This document shows positions 16,951 to 25,597 of a DNA stretch of 42,233 bases, piece by piece. The notes under the pieces were generated by a model. It was not told the DNA's origin, did not search any database, and worked only from the letters and a program-made list of their open reading frames with translations. The number at the start of each line of letters is the position of its first letter. Position 1 is the stretch's first letter. The DNA lies in contig NZ_PPRT01000042.1 of assembly GCF_002902725.1 (NCBI RefSeq), positions 1 through 42,233 on the forward strand, written 5' to 3'. This DNA comes from Staphylococcus caprae (GTDB taxonomy: Bacteria; Bacillota; Bacilli; Staphylococcales; Staphylococcaceae). A program made the translations under genes and the position numbers.

Positions 16951-17225
16951 TTTTCAATATTACGCTTTTAATCATTATTCTCATCGTTCTACAGCTTATC
17001 GTCGGGCATTTTTGGCATGATATAGGTTTTAGTTATACTCAAAGCATCTTATTAATGTGCTTACCTTTAGGTATCGGTTTATTTCTTATGCAAGTCTTTT
17101 ACTACGAAAGACGTTATCCGAACTGGGAAGTGCCACTTAACATTAAATTAAGACTTAAATATATGTATATTCTTACTTTACTGGAGTATGTAGCAGTATA
17201 TATTTGTCTTTTCATATTAAAATAA
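16947..17225 (+). CDS. Small three-helix membrane protein, coupled to the DUF1361 gene
   Basis: The 92-residue protein has three predicted helices (about 3-22, 28-48, 70-90) separated by a basic loop containing YYERRYPNWEVPLNIKLRLK. I do not recognise the family. The start overlaps the DUF1361 stop by 4 nt and has GGGGTGAG at good spacing inside that gene, so it is very likely translated. A partnership with the DUF1361 protein is inferred from this coupling only. Confidence 0.78.
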   Translation: MIFNITLLIIILIVLQLIVGHFWHDIGFSYTQSILLMCLPLGIGLFLMQVFYYERRYPNWEVPLNIKLRLKYMYILTLLEYVAVYICLFILK

Positions 17226-17250
17226 TTTAAAAGCATAGCAATCAGAACAT

Positions 17251-17298
17251 AAATTATGCCCTTCCATTATCGATCACTATAATGGAGGGGCATAATTT
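17251..17298. terminator. Bidirectional terminator between the small membrane gene and the photolyase gene
   Basis: Two 20-nt arms (17251-17270 and 17279-17298) pair with a single mismatch around an 8-nt loop, with A/T runs at both sides. It serves both convergent genes. Confidence 0.88.
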
Positions 17299-17301
17299 TC
17301 T

Positions 17302-18675
17302 TTATTCTAACGCCTTAAATTCTGACATCACGTGTGTTCTGCTTTCACTGTGATTGACGATTTGTTTAGGATAATCCTTACCTAGTTCTATCCCTTGTTC
17401 TTTGATTTGACGTTCGTATTTATGTGTATCATGTAAATATTTTGCATCGATATCATTCAGTGTTTGTACGAACTTTTTAATATATAAAGCATCTTTATCA
17501 AAGCGTTCACTTTGTCTCACTGGATTAAACATTCTAAAATAAGGCACCGCATCTGTGCCAGTTGAAGCCGACCATTGCCAACCGTGCACATTTGAAGCAG
17601 AATCATAATCAATGAGTTTTTGTCTAAAGTACTCCTCACCCCATGTCCAATCGATAAATAAATCTTTAGTGAGAAATTGAGAAACGACCATTCTCATACG
17701 ATTATGCATATAACCTGTCGTATTAAGTTCTCCCATAGCCGCATCAATAATAGGAAATCCTGTTTTCCCTTCTTTCCATAAATTGAAATTTTCTTTATTA
17801 TATGACCACTGCAAATCACGATATTTGTCTTTAAATGATTGATGCGCTGTTTCAGGGTAATACGTCATTAATACGTAATAAAATTCCCTAAAAATTAACT
17901 CACGAATAAAAGATTCGTAATTCTGCTCATCCTTGTCATAATTCTCAAGCAAATCGTTGAATATTTGAATAATATCCAAAACGCCGTAAGCTAAATAAAT
18001 ACTTAACTGACTTGTGAGCACTTCAGGCAAATATTCTCGATTAGTATTATAGTTTTCAATATCTTTATCTAAAAAGTCAGACCATCGATACTGAGCATCT
18101 GCCTCACTTATACCGTATTGACTATAGTCACCTTTTACCTTTTGTTGTGATTTGACACCCATTTTTGCGATATCTTTAATATCATAGCTAAATACTGATC
18201 TTTTCATTAAATAAGGACGCCATTTTTTATAAAAACTTGTGAATACTTTATATGGTTCTCCTTTATTATTGCGTGTTTTACTCGGTTTAAAATAATGATT
18301 CGCTCTTACTGAAACCACAGATATGTCTTCTTTTTTGAAGGACGCGCTTTGATGTAAAATATCATACTTTTCTTCATGGTAACTCATAATATCTCCAGCC
18401 AAGACAACCTCGGATATCCCTTTATCTTTGCAAAAATGAGTGAGTTCATCATAATCTACAAGAAACGGTTGAATATCGTAGTCATGCAACGTATCCACAA
18501 ACTTTTGCAATGTACCATAATAATAATTTGCCTTCATTTCCGCTTCTTTATCAAACTTTTCTTGAGGAATGATGAAATAGCATTGATCTATATCTTCCTT
18601 ATTTTGAGAGATGTACTCAAACAATGGATTATTTTCAAGTCTAAACACTCTATTTAAAATGACACCTACTGTCAT
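17302..18675 (-). CDS. phrB: Deoxyribodipyrimidine photolyase
   Basis: The 457-residue photolyase/cryptochrome-family flavoprotein repairs UV-induced pyrimidine dimers with light. It has an N-terminal alpha/beta photolyase domain (about 1-130; antenna cofactor) and a C-terminal helical FAD-binding domain (about 190-450). The signature WTWGEEYFRQKLIDYD, NVHGWQWSASTGTDA and PYFRMFNPVRQSERFD (FAD and DNA contacts) is intact, and the conserved Trp residues of the electron path are present. ATG 18675 is preferred because AGGTGG lies 8 nt before it; an in-frame GTG at 18687 overlaps that site. A cryptochrome function is possible but unlikely in this lineage. Confidence 0.93.
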   Translation of the reverse strand: MTVGVILNRVFRLENNPLFEYISQNKEDIDQCYFIIPQEKFDKEAEMKANYYYGTLQKFVDTLHDYDIQPFLVDYDELTHFCKDKGISEVVLAGDIMSYHEEKYDILHQSASFKKEDISVVSVRANHYFKPSKTRNNKGEPYKVFTSFYKKWRPYLMKRSVFSYDIKDIAKMGVKSQQKVKGDYSQYGISEADAQYRWSDFLDKDIENYNTNREYLPEVLTSQLSIYLAYGVLDIIQIFNDLLENYDKDEQNYESFIRELIFREFYYVLMTYYPETAHQSFKDKYRDLQWSYNKENFNLWKEGKTGFPIIDAAMGELNTTGYMHNRMRMVVSQFLTKDLFIDWTWGEEYFRQKLIDYDSASNVHGWQWSASTGTDAVPYFRMFNPVRQSERFDKDALYIKKFVQTLNDIDAKYLHDTHKYERQIKEQGIELGKDYPKQIVNHSESRTHVMSEFKALE

Positions 18676-19016
18676 CGTTGCTACCACCTAACATTAAGAT
18701 CTTTTTATCTTTATACCCTAAAATGAAGTCTCCAATACTACACAATTTTCCTTTGAAATAGACAACAAATAGGAGCGGAAATACACTTTAACAAAATTAA
18801 TTTCGTTGTCTGCACCCAATTCGCATGTTTGCCGAATTTCTTTTTTAAAAATTTACTATGTTTGGGTCCCGTCGGCAAGGATGGCTAGTAATGATAGGAC
18901 CTTGATTTAAGCGCATTTTCAATTCAGTCCTCTACTGCCAATATGTTAAAGGAGGCTGAGATCATCAATGATGTCACAACCTCCTATTCAAAACATAAGA
19001 TAGTATGCAAATCTTT
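18676..19016. repeat. Intergenic repeat region between photolyase and DASS transporter genes
   Basis: No gene is supported in these 341 nt. From about 18869 to 18947 the sequence is an inverted copy of 30366-30440. It has an identical 22-nt core (18908-18929 versus 30380-30401) and a second shared block (18873-18888 versus 30421-30436). A short hairpin (AATTCG/CGAATT at 18818-18838) and the DASS gene terminator (18950-18985) flank it. This resembles the dispersed non-coding repeats common between staphylococcal genes, from memory. Confidence 0.75.
18950..18985 (-). terminator. Terminator of the DASS transporter gene
   Basis: The outer arms AGGAGGCTG (18950-18958) and CAACCTCCT (18977-18985) pair across a GATCATCAATGATGTC loop region that can itself fold. 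A short T run follows on the minus strand. GGAGGCTGnGA is a recurring staphylococcal terminator motif. Confidence 0.75.
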
Positions 19017-20567
19017 CTAAACTAGTCCTAACCATTTCCAATAGGTTAAACTAAATATAATGACTAGAATGTAACCGACTATGGTTAATGGAATACCAGC
19101 TTTTAAGAAATCTTTTACAGTAAATGTACCTGTTCCGTATGCGAGCATATTTTGAGGCGCACTTACAGGTAATAAGAATCCGAAACTAATTACAAATTGT
19201 TGAATTAATACAAATCCTATCGCATGATCTCCTAAATGCAATGTTGATGTTAATGAAATAAATACTGGAATAAGTGCGGAAGATAAACTTGTGGCACTTG
19301 CGAATCCCAAATGAATTAATATATTAAATAGCGTAATTAACGCAATCGTTGCAATAATAGGGAGACCTTTCAGCCCCATTAAACCGAAAGTTTGATCACT
19401 TAACCATTGGGCTGCTCCTGTTTTTAATAGTACATTACCAAGTGAAATTCCAACACCAAAGACGATAATTGTTCCCCAAGGGATTTTCTTTTCTACACCT
19501 TTCCAAGTAATTACACCGACTTTTGGCATTAACATAACGCCTAGCGCAATTAATGTGATAGAAGCAGAATCAATTGGGTGGAGTACTTTTTCAGTAGACC
19601 AAAAGAGTAATAACAAAATTGAGATGACTATCAAACGCCATTCTCTTGCACTAACGGGACCTAGGTCTTTCAATTCTTTTTTAATTAATTCCTTTCCGCC
19701 TTCTATAGCATCTCTTTCAGGTGGCATCACTTTAATCATGATGAAGTATAAAGCAATTGACATTAATATTGACCATGGCGCTGCGTATAAAAACCATTCT
19801 CCCCATGATACATCATGGCCTAAATTCTGATTAATGAAATTGATAGCTACAATATTTTGAGCGGCAGCTGTTTTAATACCGATATTCCAAATTGAAACAG
19901 CTTGAACTGAGGTAATAATGAGCAAGGATGCTAACTTACTCTCTTTACTCATATTAAACGCTGCAATCATACCAAGTAGTATAGGTACAACTGCGCCAGC
20001 ACGTGCCGTTGCTGAGGGTACAAAGAAAGCTAAAACGATAGATACTAAAATAGCTCCGATGACTATATTTCTCGTTTTATTTCCAACTATAGAAAGTACG
20101 AGTAGTGCTAATCGCTTATGTAAATTGGTCTCTTGCATTGCTGTTGCAAGGAATAATGCAGCTGCTACTAGTGCCACTGCAGAAGTTGAAAAACCACTAA
20201 ATGCATGTGAAAGTGCGTTATTAGTACCGAGCAACTCACTACCTTTTAATATTGCATCGCCACTTTTAGGGTTGCCTAGCTTTTCACTTAAATTCTGAAC
20301 TGGACTTAAACCTAATAATAAAATAATCAATCCAAGAATAAGTACAGCTGAAACAGGATAAGAAACTGCTTCAGTCACCCACATGATAACCGCGAATGCT
20401 AAGATAGCAAGTGCTGCTTTCGCCATAATAGGTAATCCTGCAGGTGTTGGTAATAATAAAATGCCTATTAATAAAGCAAAACTGATGATAATCCATAATG
20501 GCTTGTATGCCTTTTTACTTTGTGAATGTTGACTTTGCGTTTGAGCTTTATGATTCCCTTTAGTCAT
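19017..20567 (-). CDS. DASS-family sodium/dicarboxylate (malate-type) transporter
   Basis: This 516-residue protein with about 12 helices belongs to the divalent anion:Na+ symporter (SLC13/CitT) family, in the branch of plant 2-oxoglutarate/malate translocators and bacterial SodiT/YflS. Its two substrate-site motifs read PSATARAGA (about 185-193) and PVSAPQNMLAYGTG near the C-terminus. The substrate is inferred: the next gene upstream encodes an NAD-type malate dehydrogenase, so malate or a related dicarboxylate is likely. ATG 20567 is chosen because AAGGAG lies 9 nt upstream; an ATG nine bases earlier directly abuts that site. An extended -10 and a cre-like palindrome lie upstream, implying catabolite repression. 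It is not the S. aureus SdcS paralogue as I remember that sequence. Confidence 0.85.
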   Translation of the reverse strand: MTKGNHKAQTQSQHSQSKKAYKPLWIIISFALLIGILLLPTPAGLPIMAKAALAILAFAVIMWVTEAVSYPVSAVLILGLIILLLGLSPVQNLSEKLGNPKSGDAILKGSELLGTNNALSHAFSGFSTSAVALVAAALFLATAMQETNLHKRLALLVLSIVGNKTRNIVIGAILVSIVLAFFVPSATARAGAVVPILLGMIAAFNMSKESKLASLLIITSVQAVSIWNIGIKTAAAQNIVAINFINQNLGHDVSWGEWFLYAAPWSILMSIALYFIMIKVMPPERDAIEGGKELIKKELKDLGPVSAREWRLIVISILLLLFWSTEKVLHPIDSASITLIALGVMLMPKVGVITWKGVEKKIPWGTIIVFGVGISLGNVLLKTGAAQWLSDQTFGLMGLKGLPIIATIALITLFNILIHLGFASATSLSSALIPVFISLTSTLHLGDHAIGFVLIQQFVISFGFLLPVSAPQNMLAYGTGTFTVKDFLKAGIPLTIVGYILVIIFSLTYWKWLGLV

Positions 20568-20601
20568 CACTATCATCTCCTTGACCTAAATTTACACTTA
20601 A

Positions 20602-20624
20602 ATTATATCAAGAAAGCGCTTTAA
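20602..20624 (-). promoter_or_regulatory. Extended -10 promoter and cre-like site of the DASS transporter gene
   Basis: On the minus strand TGATATAAT forms an extended -10 (TATAAT at 20602-20607). Directly upstream is the palindromic AGAAAGCGCTTTAA (20611-20624), which matches 12 of 14 positions of the CcpA cre consensus. Its placement over the -35 region suggests repression when a preferred sugar is present. Confidence 0.65.
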
Positions 20625-20714
20625 AATGGCGATTTCGTAAGAAAGTACATATAATCATCAAATATTTTCACAATTAAAATATTTGAATACTTAAATAATA
20701 TGAATGAATTTAAA

Positions 20715-20752
20715 AACCTACTCTATAGTTTTTGACAACTATAAAGTAGGTT
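20715..20752 (-). terminator. Terminator of the malate dehydrogenase gene
   Basis: Arms AACCTACT (20715-20722) and AGTAGGTT (20745-20752), extended by inner ATAGTT/AACTAT pairing, form a stem around a short loop. A T run follows on the minus strand. Confidence 0.85.
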
Positions 20753-20770
20753 ATATCAGTAAATTATTAT

Positions 20771-21712
20771 TTAATTATTTTTCAAAGCATTTTTAACATT
20801 TTCAACTGATTGAGCGGAGTGTTGCAATTGTTCTTGCTCTTTATCATTCAGATTTACTTCAACGATTTTCTCAATACCATGATTACCAAGAATTGTTGGC
20901 ACACCTAAACAAATATCTGAGAATCCATATTCACCGTCTAAATAAGCAATACTAGGTAGTAAACGTTTTTGATCTTTTAAAATCGCTTCTATCATTTCAT
21001 ATATTGCAGTCGCAGGTGCGTAATATGCTGAACCTTTTCCTAATAATTCAACGATTTCAGCGCCACCTTTTCTCGTACGTTCAACAATACGTTCTAAGAT
21101 TTCCTTAGAAATAAGATCTTTTACTGGTACACCATTTACTTGAGTTGATTCAACAAGTGGAACCATCGTGTCTCCATGTCCACCAAGCACAAGTCCATTA
21201 ATATCTTTCACAGATACTTGCAATTCTTCTGCTATAAAACTTTGATAGCGTGCGGTATCGAGAACACCTGATTGGCCTATCACACGTTCTTTAGGAAAAC
21301 CTGAAGCTTTCAGCGCGGTATACGTCATCGCATCAACTGGATTTGTTAATACTATAATCGTCGCTTGCGGGGCATATTTGGCAATGTTATGGGAAGTTTG
21401 ATACACAATTTCTTCATTTGTTTGTACTAAATCATCTCTTGTCATTCCTGGTTTTCTAGGAATTCCAGCTGTCATCACAACAATATCTGAATCTTGGATA
21501 TCTTCAATTTGAACAGACCCTTGAACCTGAGTATCAAATCCAAATATAGGGCCACTTTCTAAAATATCTAACGCTTTACCTTTAACGAACCCTTCTGATT
21601 GAGGACGGTCAATCATTACTATATCTGCTAATTCTTTTTGAGCTAAAATAAAAGCCAACGTTGATCCAGTGTTACCTGCGCCGATAATTGAAATCTTTCT
21701 TCTTGTACTCAT
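20771..21712 (-). CDS. mdh: NAD-dependent malate dehydrogenase (LDH-like)
   Basis: The 313-residue Rossmann dehydrogenase interconverts malate and oxaloacetate. The NAD-binding GAGNTGS (residues 11-17) is present. The specificity loop reads [14 protein letters not shown], with Arg86 where lactate dehydrogenases have Gln; this Arg binds the second carboxylate and marks malate use. Arg92 and catalytic His179 (GGHGD) are also present. The ATG at 21712 has AGGAGG at 9-nt spacing. It lies directly upstream of the DASS transporter on the same strand, separated by a terminator and that gene's own promoter. From memory, S. aureus relies on quinone-linked Mqo and lacks this gene, which argues for another species. 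Confidence 0.92.
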   Translation of the reverse strand: MSTRRKISIIGAGNTGSTLAFILAQKELADIVMIDRPQSEGFVKGKALDILESGPIFGFDTQVQGSVQIEDIQDSDIVVMTAGIPRKPGMTRDDLVQTNEEIVYQTSHNIAKYAPQATIIVLTNPVDAMTYTALKASGFPKERVIGQSGVLDTARYQSFIAEELQVSVKDINGLVLGGHGDTMVPLVESTQVNGVPVKDLISKEILERIVERTRKGGAEIVELLGKGSAYYAPATAIYEMIEAILKDQKRLLPSIAYLDGEYGFSDICLGVPTILGNHGIEKIVEVNLNDKEQEQLQHSAQSVENVKNALKNN

Positions 21713-21754
21713 TAACAATAGCCTCCTAAATAAAATTTATCTATCTAAAAATTA

Positions 21755-21805
21755 AAAAGCCTTGCTATTTCAATATAATTATAACATTGAAATAACAAAG
21801 CTTTT
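21755..21805 (-). terminator. Terminator of the cobW operon
   Basis: Twenty-nucleotide arms at 21755-21774 and 21786-21805 are complementary at all but two positions, around an 11-nt AT loop. A T-rich tract follows on the minus strand. Confidence 0.85.
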
Positions 21806-21847
21806 CAAATATCCTTATTCAGCTATAAATTCGATGCGACCAACTGA

Positions 21848-22144
21848 CTAGCCAAATATATCGTGTCTTAGACCGAACACATATAATAATGTGAAGAAAG
21901 CTGCACCACTTAAGATCGTTAAAATAAGTGTTAAGATAAGCGTGCGCTTAAAATGTCTAATAAATGCTATAAAGAGCATACCTAAATTATATGCAAAAAA
22001 TATACCAAATAACGCCATTGTAACTTTAATATCTGGATAAAATATATTAAATAATAGTACGACGATGGCAAATCCTAAATATGGAAAAGTAATCAAATTT
22101 CGTTCGAATTTGATTTGCTTTTCGCGTTTATCTTCATTGTTCAT
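21848..22144 (-). CDS. Small three-helix membrane protein downstream of cobW
   Basis: The 98-residue protein has a charged N-terminus (Lys/Glu/Arg-rich) and three membrane helices (about 19-36, 42-62, 68-91). I do not recognise a family. AAGGAGAG precedes the ATG at good spacing. It starts only 17 nt after the cobW-type gene ends, so the two form one transcript that ends at 21755-21805. A link to metal handling is context only. Confidence 0.78.
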   Translation of the reverse strand: MNNEDKREKQIKFERNLITFPYLGFAIVVLLFNIFYPDIKVTMALFGIFFAYNLGMLFIAFIRHFKRTLILTLILTILSGAAFFTLLYVFGLRHDIFG

Positions 22145-22161
22145 CTTTTGACTCTCCTTAA

Positions 22162-23088
22162 TTATGAAAATTGTAACATATCAAGTTTATTTCTTAGTCT
22201 ATTCACGTCTAGTTGCTCTCCTATGATAACTATCGTTAATGGCAACACCTTATCTATGACACCATAATCGGGAAGCCCGTATGCATACTGGAATTCGTAT
22301 GTAGCATTAGGATGGTCTCGAAACTGAACGTAACCTTTCAAACGTAAGACCTCATCAGGCAAACGTAAAATAAATTGATAAAAAAGTTGACGATCGATTG
22401 GCCCACTAAACGTATATTGCATACTATTTATACCATGATGATGAGAATGTGTGTGTTGTGTAACAACTTCGTCACGAAATTGTGATAATTTGGAGACATC
22501 TACCTTTCCATAAGTCGTTAAGATATGCGGAACTTTGGCATTGATACGGTTAAGCGCATCTTCTAAATGTTGTTGTTCTTCTTCATTGATAAGATCTATT
22601 TTATTCACAATTAATACATTGCTCACTTCAAGTTGTTCTTCCATCAATCTTTTTGTAGATTCAGTATACTGCTCCCTATTTAAAAATCGTTCAGCATCAA
22701 CGACACCAATTACTTGTGGTTGGTGGACATATTGAACTATTCTAGGGTCTTGGCATGCCATAATAATTTCAATAGGATGCGCAATGCCCGTTGCTTCAAT
22801 GATGATATGATTCACATCTTTTTCATTGATAATCACTTCTATTTGATTTACTAAATCTAACTTCAAATCACAACATACACAGCCGTTTAATATAGAATAC
22901 ACTTCTACCACATCGGTTAAATGATTACCATCTACATCGAAAGAGCCAAATTCATTCATAATTACTGATATTTTCTCATCAATTTTTAATAATTCGCTCA
23001 TATAATGTGTCAGTAAAGTAGTTTTTCCACTACCCAAAAAACCGCTAATGATAGAAATTGATATTTTTTCATCTTTATTATTTCTCAT
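22162..23088 (-). CDS. CobW/YjiA-family metallochaperone GTPase
   Basis: The 308-residue G3E GTPase has a Walker A GFLGSGKTT (about 16-24), the metal-binding Cys motif GCVCC (Cys70, Cys72, Cys73), a Walker B/switch region (IIIEATG), NKIDL for guanine specificity and a C-terminal CobW_C domain (about 225-305). A His cluster (HTHSHHHG, about 216-223) offers extra metal ligands. Members deliver zinc or other metals to client enzymes. The metal here is not decided by sequence. AAAGGAAAT precedes the ATG. I did not find a convincing Zur box upstream. A small membrane protein gene follows in the same transcript. Confidence 0.88.
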   Translation of the reverse strand: MRNNKDEKISISIISGFLGSGKTTLLTHYMSELLKIDEKISVIMNEFGSFDVDGNHLTDVVEVYSILNGCVCCDLKLDLVNQIEVIINEKDVNHIIIEATGIAHPIEIIMACQDPRIVQYVHQPQVIGVVDAERFLNREQYTESTKRLMEEQLEVSNVLIVNKIDLINEEEQQHLEDALNRINAKVPHILTTYGKVDVSKLSQFRDEVVTQHTHSHHHGINSMQYTFSGPIDRQLFYQFILRLPDEVLRLKGYVQFRDHPNATYEFQYAYGLPDYGVIDKVLPLTIVIIGEQLDVNRLRNKLDMLQFS

Positions 23089-23312
23089 TTTATATTTCCT
23101 TTTCTATTACAAGCATTTTTGAAAATGATAACATAAATATTTAATTATCTTTTTACTTGATTTAATGTAAGATATCTTCTAAAATTTAAGCATACTTTAA
23201 TTTTAGCATGGCATTGAATCAAAGTGTTGCGCGAATTAAATTTTGCACAACATAGACGGATTCCAATCCGAAAAAGAGAAAACACGGATAGAATGTCTGG
23301 AGGAGAACTTTA

Positions 23313-23756
23313 ATGTCTGATCAACACAATTTAAAAGAGCAGCTATGCTTTAGTTTGTACAATGCTCAAAGACAAGTTAATCGCTACTACTCTAACAAAG
23401 TCTTTAAAAAGTACAATCTAACTTACCCACAATTTCTTGTATTAACAATATTATGGGATGAGTCACCTGTGAATGTCAAAAAGGTTGTTACAGAATTAGC
23501 ACTTGATACAGGGACTGTATCGCCATTACTTAAACGAATGGAACAAGTTGATTTAATCAAACGCGAACGTTCAGAAGTGGATCAACGCGAAGTATTTATT
23601 CACTTAACTGACAAAAGCGAAATGATTAGACCTGAATTAAGTAGTGCATCGGAAAAAGTCGCAACAGCTTCTTCATTATCTAAAGAAGAAGTTCAAGAAC
23701 TTAACCGTTTATTAGGCAAAGTGATCGATGCATTTACTGAAGCGAAAGAAAAATAG
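23313..23756 (+). CDS. mgrA: Global regulator MgrA (MarR/SarA family)
   Basis: The 147-residue winged-helix regulator is nearly the S. aureus MgrA sequence. It has a dimerisation helix at each end and a DNA-binding wing ([11 protein letters not shown]). The single redox-sensing Cys12, whose oxidation releases DNA in S. aureus, is present (EQLC). MgrA controls autolysis, capsule, surface proteins and efflux pumps, including norA nearby. GGAGGAGAAC precedes the ATG. The 224-nt upstream gap contains a CGGATT/AATCCG hairpin (about 23259-23272) close to the start. In S. aureus the long mgrA leader is bound by RNAIII, so this leader may also matter. Confidence 0.97.
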   Translation: MSDQHNLKEQLCFSLYNAQRQVNRYYSNKVFKKYNLTYPQFLVLTILWDESPVNVKKVVTELALDTGTVSPLLKRMEQVDLIKRERSEVDQREVFIHLTDKSEMIRPELSSASEKVATASSLSKEEVQELNRLLGKVIDAFTEAKEK

Positions 23757-23821
23757 TAAGTTTCTGTCATGAAATTAAAGTTAAAGCTTAGAAATTGATA
23801 TACATTTTAAAATGAAACATG

Positions 23822-23855
23822 AAAAACTCGTACCGCTTTTGGGTACGAGTTTTTT
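23822..23855. terminator. Bidirectional terminator between mgrA and the cydC-like gene
   Basis: Perfect arms AAAAACTCGTACC (23822-23834) and GGTACGAGTTTTT (23842-23854) with a 7-nt loop and T runs on both strands serve the two convergent genes. Confidence 0.9.
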
Positions 23856-23897
23856 ATCTCTAGTTCGTTAGCTATTCCCTTTCTTAGTAAACTCAAT

Positions 23898-25595
23898 TTA
23901 ATCTGTAACTGAATGACTCGTCTTATTATTTAATTCAAGCATTTGATGTAAATAGCTATTCTCGTTTAATAATCTACCATATGATCCAATTTCTTTCATT
24001 TCTCCATCTAACATGACCACAATTTTGTCAAAGCGAGACAGTACATCTAAATCATGAGTTGCCACAATTAATGTTTCAGAAGCTTCTTCAATTAAATTCA
24101 TTACTTTCTTAGTATTATCTATATCTAATGCTGTGGTCGGTTCATCTAATATCCAGATACGTGCATCATCTCTCAACAATAATCGGGCTAAACTTAATCG
24201 TTGTACCTCGCCCCCTGATAGATTCTCACCATTTAAACTCACATTTCTATCTAAATCTAGGTATCCTAGACCAACAGATTGAAGCACGCCTTCTAATTCA
24301 GCATCTTCTTTATCTGAAAATAAATTATCTCGCACTGTTCCGTCAAACATATGCTGAGACTGTAACATGCCGTTGATATAACGATATTTTTCCTCATTAT
24401 CAATATCTGTTACAACTTGACCATTCAATGTGACATGTCCTTGTTCAATTTGATAAAGTCCTAGCATCACTTGGAGTAAAGTACTTTTACCTGAACCGGA
24501 AGGACCTATGATTGCGACTTTTTCACCTTTCTTTATCGTTAGATTGAGATCATGGAATACTGGTGTTTGTTGATTCCAATATTTGAATGTGACATGTTCT
24601 ACTTTAAATAGTTCAGTTTTCGTTTTTTCACTTTCAAAATGAGCATCATCACGAGATTCAGATACATCTATAACTTCATTAATTTCAGCAAGTGCTTGAT
24701 CGGTATCAGCTTTGTAGTATGCAACATTACTCATTTGCACTGCTTGCTCAAATAAAGTGAGTACCATTAAAACAATACTAGTTAAATATACGACATCTAG
24801 ATGACCTGCATGTACTTGTTGTGCACCGATGACTAAACTTAGAAAGATTGAGATCATGGCTATTAAATTAAGCATATAATCATATAAAGATAAGAAACGA
24901 CGTTCTCTTGCTTGCAACGCATCAAATCTATCAAGACGGTTGAGTACATCTGATTTAAACGTATGGGTTTGTTTAAAACGTTTTAACTCCTCGTTTCCTT
25001 CTTTATAGTCATAAAAACGTTGAAGAAAATCACTTTGCTGTAGAGCGACTTGTTGTTTTAGTGTCCGTGCCCTTTTCGCACTCAACCATGGCACGATCCA
25101 TAACGTCAATATCATACTTACAGCTATCAATAATGCATGCATCGGCGTAAAGAAAATAAATGTAATGATTGACACAATGGCAGTTAGACCGATAACTACG
25201 GGTGGATAATACACTCTTAAATAGATGTTTTGTAAGGCTTCAACTCGACTAATCATACGAGAAATTAAATCGCTTGAATTAAATTTACGATACACATCAG
25301 GAACTACAGGAATTAATTTTTCAAGAAATTGAATTCTGACATCTCTTAACATCGTAAAGGTTGTTTTGTGAGAAAGTAGTCTTTCAACGTAACGTGTAAT
25401 GGCTCTTAAGAATCCAAACATTTTGACTGAGACAACAAGCACCATTAAGGCATATAAGGGTGCCCCAAGTGCGCTTTGAGTCACCATGTACCCACTTAAG
25501 AAGAACATTGCCAATGCGACAAGGCCTCCTAGGACACCTACGAAAATTGCTAATATTAAATCTTTATCTATACGAAAATGAATATGTGGTTTCAT
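23898..25595 (-). CDS. cydC: CydC-like ABC exporter subunit (permease-ATPase)
   Basis: The 565-residue half-transporter has six helices (about 1-310) fused to an ATPase domain (about 335-555): Walker A GPSGSGKST, signature LSGGE and Walker B IWILDEP. It pairs with the CydD-like protein encoded 2 nt upstream to form a heterodimer. In other bacteria CydDC exports cysteine or glutathione and is needed for cytochrome bd assembly; no cyd oxidase gene is here, so the substrate is inferred. The ATG at 25595 has GAGGTGA upstream, inside the end of the partner gene. It ends at the mgrA-facing terminator. Confidence 0.85.
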   Translation of the reverse strand: MKPHIHFRIDKDLILAIFVGVLGGLVALAMFFLSGYMVTQSALGAPLYALMVLVVSVKMFGFLRAITRYVERLLSHKTTFTMLRDVRIQFLEKLIPVVPDVYRKFNSSDLISRMISRVEALQNIYLRVYYPPVVIGLTAIVSIITFIFFTPMHALLIAVSMILTLWIVPWLSAKRARTLKQQVALQQSDFLQRFYDYKEGNEELKRFKQTHTFKSDVLNRLDRFDALQARERRFLSLYDYMLNLIAMISIFLSLVIGAQQVHAGHLDVVYLTSIVLMVLTLFEQAVQMSNVAYYKADTDQALAEINEVIDVSESRDDAHFESEKTKTELFKVEHVTFKYWNQQTPVFHDLNLTIKKGEKVAIIGPSGSGKSTLLQVMLGLYQIEQGHVTLNGQVVTDIDNEEKYRYINGMLQSQHMFDGTVRDNLFSDKEDAELEGVLQSVGLGYLDLDRNVSLNGENLSGGEVQRLSLARLLLRDDARIWILDEPTTALDIDNTKKVMNLIEEASETLIVATHDLDVLSRFDKIVVMLDGEMKEIGSYGRLLNENSYLHQMLELNNKTSHSVTD

Positions 25596-25597
25596 CT

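Noticed and set aside
22162..23160. Zur or Fur box upstream of the cobW-type gene
   Set aside because: A CATTTT/AAAATG dyad is present near 23116-23129, but it does not match the Zur or Fur consensus well enough to name.
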